Assembly: GCA_024233395.1 (NCBI GenBank) | Contig: JACKPR010000003.1 | Coordinates: forward strand, 310,001-374,000 | Reading direction: 5' to 3' | Source of the DNA: Chlamydiales bacterium | GTDB taxonomy: Bacteria; Chlamydiota; Chlamydiia; Chlamydiales; Simkaniaceae | Length of the DNA: 64,000 nt | Shown here: piece after piece, positions 62,210 to 64,000 of the stretch | Layout: each line of letters starts with the position of its first letter | Numbering within the stretch: position 1 is the stretch's first letter | Program-made: the position numbers and the translations under genes | Notes under the pieces: model-generated | Databases searched by the model: none | Told to the model about the DNA's origin: nothing | Seen by the model: only the letters and a program-made list of their open reading frames with translations

Positions 62210-63100
62210 TTAAGTAAAATCTTTAATAGTCTTGAAGTGAAGCTTTGCAACTTCATTCAGAGGGGCTTCACCGTGCTTTTGGACAAATTGTTGTCCTGCT
62301 TTAATGACCAGCGAAGAGGCCCCCTTAGGAAGGGTTAGATTAAACTGAGAACCTAGCTTTTCGATCCCTTGGACAAAGGCGGCTCGAGCCAGTATAGAGG
62401 CTCCTGCAACGACAATATCCTCTTCTCCACGGTGACGTTGGAAGAGCTCCACCTCAAGGGATTTTCGCTTCAGGGCATTTTCAACGACATGTTCATTGGC
62501 AAATTGATCAATAATAACTGTTCTACAATCGGTCTTTTTAAGGAGTTCTTCAATTGCTGTTGCATGACCCCAGGCTAAGAGATGGTTGAGGTTTTTAAAC
62601 TGGTCATAGAGCTCATTATATCTTTTCGGAAAGATTTGAATGATTGAATGAGGACATTCTTTTTTAATCTTATCGGCAAGTTTAATGATTGTGCTATCAT
62701 TAAGACGTTTACTATCACGAATTCCCATTTTAATAAGATCTGAAATCATCTTTTCGTCTGCATATAAGGCTGCTACACAAAGGGGACCAAAGACATCTCC
62801 TTTTCCAGCTTCATCAACCCCGATATGAGGGTTCATATCAACTGCAGTTTCGGGGTAAGTATATGAGACATTCCCAAGGATTTCAGGTTCGAGATAATAA
62901 CTAATAAAGTCGTCTTTTTCTTTTCCCTGAACCATCAACTTTCCCGATTGGTAAAGGGTGCAGGAAACGCCCTTTTTTTTTGCTTGAAAAATGGTATAGG
63001 TCGGTTGCGAGAGTTCAAACCCCTGATCTTCTAAGTCTTTTTTGAGTTTAGGAGCAAGAGCTGTATTGATTTCAGTAATAAAATTAGATGGTTTACTCAT
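62210..63100 (-). CDS. rnhC: Ribonuclease HIII
   Basis: 296 aa. Removes RNA from RNA/DNA hybrids and primers. N-terminal TBP-like domain (LDEDLEDQGFELSQPTYTIF-like), then the catalytic signature GVDEAGKGDVFGPLCVAAL, with IRDSKRLND and VVAGASILARAAF providing the other acidic/hydrophobic elements. Start ATG 63100: this ATG and its ribosome-binding GGATAGG are part of the terminal repeat of the palindromic element upstream. Divergent to rodZ, as in Chlamydia CT008/CT009. Confidence 0.93.
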   Translation of the reverse strand: MSKPSNFITEINTALAPKLKKDLEDQGFELSQPTYTIFQAKKKGVSCTLYQSGKLMVQGKEKDDFISYYLEPEILGNVSYTYPETAVDMNPHIGVDEAGKGDVFGPLCVAALYADEKMISDLIKMGIRDSKRLNDSTIIKLADKIKKECPHSIIQIFPKRYNELYDQFKNLNHLLAWGHATAIEELLKKTDCRTVIIDQFANEHVVENALKRKSLEVELFQRHRGEEDIVVAGASILARAAFVQGIEKLGSQFNLTLPKGASSLVIKAGQQFVQKHGEAPLNEVAKLHFKTIKDFT

Positions 63101-63264
63101 GAACCTATCCCACAATTAGAAATTCCAGAATTTGGACGCATTTTTTTTCAGAATCTGAGGCCTCTTTGAGCACCATACTTAATAAAGTAGGGCAAGAAGA
63201 GACCTCAGATTCTGGGAAAAAAGGCTTCAAAGGGTTGGGGTTATAATAGTGGGATAGGTTCATG
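63098..63264. repeat. Palindromic MITE-like element, TGAACCTATCC family, copy 2
   Basis: CATGAACCTATCCCAC (63098-63113) and GTGGGATAGGTTCATG (63249-63264) are perfect 16-bp inverted repeats; inner arms CAGAATCTGAGGCCTC / GAGACCTCAGATTCTG extend complementarity to about 80 bp per arm. Same terminus as the element at 20-189. It occupies most of the rnhC-rodZ intergenic space. Confidence 0.85.
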
Positions 63265-63340
63265 CTATAACATTAGCAAATGCTTTAATTAAAATCACTA
63301 ATCGGTTAGCTTTAGTTTTTGTGAAACATAAAGTACGTAT

Positions 63341-63748
63341 ATGAGTGAAGATGTAAAAAAATTGGGTGAGCTTTTTAAAACTAAACGTAAAGAGCTTAAT
63401 CTTTCCTTAAAAGAGGTGGAGAATGCAACCTCTATCAGAATATCTCATTTGGAATCGATCGAAGAGGGAAAAGATGATGCGTTCTTGTCACCTGTCTACA
63501 TGTTAGGTTTTATGCGACAGTATGCAAGCTTTTTAGGAATGGATGGTGAGAAACTCATTTCTCAGCACCCAGAATCAATGAAGTTGGGAAAGAGAACCTA
63601 TGACTTTGCTTATGGCATTGGAACCCTTGAAAAAAGGGGAAGTATGGGTGGAGGAGTGAAATGGCTCCCTAACCTTGTTTGGGCAATAGTATCAGTCGGT
63701 GTTATTGTCATTGCTTACTATTTTGCGAAATATTTAGGTGTGATCTAG
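63341..63748 (+). CDS. rodZ: RodZ-like cytoskeletal HTH protein, truncated chlamydial form
   Basis: 135 aa. Cro/CI-like HTH (LGELFKTKRKELNLSLKEVE; RISHLESIEEGKDDAF), then the RodZ-typical YMLGFMRQYASFLGMD, and one transmembrane helix near residues 108-130 (WAIVSVGVIVIAYYFAKY). No periplasmic domain, like Chlamydia RodZ (CT009). It should bind MreB at the division site. Confidence 0.88.
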   Translation: MSEDVKKLGELFKTKRKELNLSLKEVENATSIRISHLESIEEGKDDAFLSPVYMLGFMRQYASFLGMDGEKLISQHPESMKLGKRTYDFAYGIGTLEKRGSMGGGVKWLPNLVWAIVSVGVIVIAYYFAKYLGVI

Positions 63749-63770
63749 CACTTTAATTCAGGATAGTTTC

Positions 63771-64000
63771 ATGCCCGAAAATCGGTTAATCAATGAAAAA
63801 TCTCCTTACCTTTTGCAACATGCACATAATCCCGTAGATTGGTATCCATGGGGTGAGGAGGCCTTTGAAAGTGCAAAAAATCAAGAGAAACCCATTTTTC
63901 TTTCTATAGGGTATGCAACATGCCACTGGTGCCATGTCATGGCTCGGGAATCTTTCGATAGCCCAGTTATCGCTCAAAGGCTTAACGATGTGTTTATTTG
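63771..64000 (+). CDS. YyaL/DUF255 thioredoxin-domain protein, 5' part
   Basis: The reading frame is open from ATG 63771 to the window end (77 residues). NRLINEKSPYLLQHAHNPVD and WYPWGEEAFESAK followed by ATCHWCHVM are the conserved N-terminal thioredoxin-like region of YyaL/SSP411 proteins, with a CxxC motif. AGGATAG lies upstream. Full members also contain an (alpha/alpha)6 domain, outside this window. Confidence 0.9.
   Translation, partial: MPENRLINEKSPYLLQHAHNPVDWYPWGEEAFESAKNQEKPIFLSIGYATCHWCHVMARESFDSPVIAQRLNDVFI

Noticed and set aside
63098..63115. TTG start at 63115 for RNase HIII
   Set aside because: It would code through the element terminus; ATG 63100 with GGATAGG is better placed.
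1..64000. CRISPR arrays, tRNA and rRNA genes
   Set aside because: No regularly spaced repeats of CRISPR type, no cloverleaf with CCA-end or TTCGANTC arm, and no rRNA core sequence was seen by reading.

Overview
The window looks like a chromosomal segment of a chlamydia-like bacterium (phylum Chlamydiota), most likely an environmental member such as Simkania or a relative. Several neighbourhoods match gene order I recall from Chlamydia: hemW, then a CT053-like coiled-coil protein, then sucA and sucB; divergent rnhC and rodZ (the CT008/CT009 pair); gatC-gatA-gatB; and a HAD hydrolase close to fabI. A Lys/Ala-rich histone H1-like protein of the HctB type, a plant-type FabI (Tyr-x7-Lys), RNase HIII and a truncated RodZ fit the same group. 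Species assignment is inference; no rRNA or tRNA gene was seen.

Layout. 1-6.8 kb: a hairpin-forming repeat, HAD hydrolase, hypothetical, membrane-anchored phosphatase, FabI, secreted GNAT and a pentapeptide-repeat/amidotransferase fusion. 6.7-9.6 kb: HctB-like protein, DNA polymerase III delta, RsmI-like methyltransferase, alpha/beta-hydrolase-like protein. 9.6-12.3 kb: a reverse-strand four-gene island that reads as a polymorphic toxin/immunity locus (secreted leader protein, CDI/Rhs-type toxin C terminus, small immunity candidate, internally duplicated acidic protein). 12.3-22 kb: hemW, CT053-like, Na+/Ala symporter, an unknown protein, then sucA-sucB-lpdA (complete 2-oxoglutarate dehydrogenase). 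22-28.2 kb: two large proteins of unknown function with long AT-rich leaders (candidate effectors) around a small coiled-coil gene, a ferredoxin and a DUF1858-IscA fusion. 28.4-33.4 kb: adk, membrane protein, GxxExxY gene bounded by inverted repeats, Xer recombinase, a structured RNA-like leader and two unknown genes. 33.8-41.1 kb: a Legionella_OMP-like porin, a tripartite RND pump (OMF, MFP and RND on one strand) and a 1-Cys Bcp peroxiredoxin. 41-50 kb: an autotransporter flanked by an exact 81-bp duplication of the bcp 3' end, an M48 protease, gatCAB and a secreted unknown protein. 50-58.7 kb: small membrane proteins, an SRPBCC-TIGR01777 fusion, BrnQ, a Yip1-like operon and an MFS transporter. 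58.7-64 kb: an outer-membrane barrel gene flanked by two copies of a 170-bp palindromic element, recN, a glycine-zipper protein, rnhC and rodZ separated by another palindromic element, and the start of a YyaL/DUF255 protein.

How the genes work together: the TCA module (sucAB-lpdA), amino-acid uptake (AGCS symporter, BrnQ), Glu/Asp-tRNA amidation (GatCAB), DNA maintenance (HolA, Xer, RecN, RnhC), envelope export (RND pump, porin, autotransporter) and probable host-interaction proteins are interleaved. The most unusual content is the toxin/immunity locus, at least three families of short palindromic or inverted repeats that sit at promoters and start codons, the 81-bp duplication around the autotransporter, and a conspicuously paired RNA region near 32.1 kb.
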